Program-made: the position numbers and the translations under genes | From: Nevskia sp. | GTDB lineage: Bacteria > Pseudomonadota > Gammaproteobacteria > Nevskiales > Nevskiaceae | DNA length: 64,000 nt | NCBI GenBank assembly: GCA_023229645.1 | Contig: JALNYU010000002.1 | Coordinates: 186,001-250,000 of the forward strand | Direction: 5' to 3' | In this document: in pieces, positions 63,907-64,000 of the stretch | Layout of the letters: each line of letters starts with the position of its first letter | Position numbering within the stretch: position 1 is the stretch's first letter | Notes under the pieces: model-generated | What the model saw: only the letters and a program-made list of their open reading frames with translations | Database searches by the model: none | Told to the model about the DNA's origin: nothing

Positions 63907-64000
63907 AAGACATTTCCTGAGGATCGAGCCCCTTGATTGCCCCGCAACCCCTGCGCTAGGGTCTAGCGAGCACGCGAATCAAGCCGGATATCGGCAGGCT

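Overview
The window reads as chromosome of a free-living gammaproteobacterium. The block leuC-leuD-leuB-asd-fimV-truA-trpF-trpB-trpA-accD-folC-dedD is the gene order of Pseudomonas/Xanthomonas-type genomes. TonB receptors, YaeQ, a membrane-bound urate hydroxylase and an ssu sulfonate operon fit a Xanthomonadales/Nevskiales-like relative. No rRNA or species marker is present, so the lineage is an inference.

Region 1 (1-8.5 kb) is an accessory segment, visibly more AT-rich than the rest, lying beside a tRNA-His/tRNA-Lys pair. It holds a LysR regulator, the dead 3' end of an IS3 transposase, an array of long hairpin elements, a cupin gene, a GFA/CENP-V-type zinc protein and a tight three-gene operon. 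That operon encodes a KamA-family radical SAM/PLP aminomutase, a metallo-beta-lactamase-fold hydrolase and a large FAD/NAD(P)-binding protein. It looks like an uncharacterised small-molecule pathway.

Region 2 (8.8-26 kb) centres on purine catabolism on the minus strand: uraH, xdhA, xdhB, xdhC, puuD, puuE, a uraD-allC fusion, an M20 amidohydrolase and a TonB receptor, followed by an M28 peptidase. Together the enzymes take hypoxanthine/xanthine through urate, 5-hydroxyisourate, OHCU and allantoin to allantoate and beyond. An unrecognised 618-residue lipoprotein and a YfcG-like glutathione transferase follow on the plus strand. An intact IS5-family element abuts the transferase stop codon.

Region 3 (27.4-34 kb) is a small CWC cysteine-rich protein and a compact sulfonate operon: ssuE, ssuA, ssuD, a second ABC ATPase with nearly every catalytic motif lost, an SfnB/DszC-like flavoprotein, ssuC and ssuB.

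Region 4 (34-43.4 kb) holds ordinary single genes: yaeQ, two EamA transporters, a phytoene-desaturase-like oxidoreductase, a LysR-GST-nitroreductase group, a membrane glycosyltransferase and a membrane protein with a zinc ribbon. Between it and leuC is a second array of the same hairpin elements seen in region 1. In both arrays the paired arms co-vary, the loops are 61-64 nt of unrelated sequence, and the repeat period is about 111 nt.

Region 5 (44-64 kb) is the conserved leu/asd/fimV/truA/trp/accD/folC/dedD block. A methyltransferase and a DinB-like gene are inserted in tight coupling. The usual cvpA-purF continuation is replaced by mmsA, a DUF962/Mpo1-like gene, a Lon-N-domain protein, a DUF1415 protein and an M48 metalloprotease.
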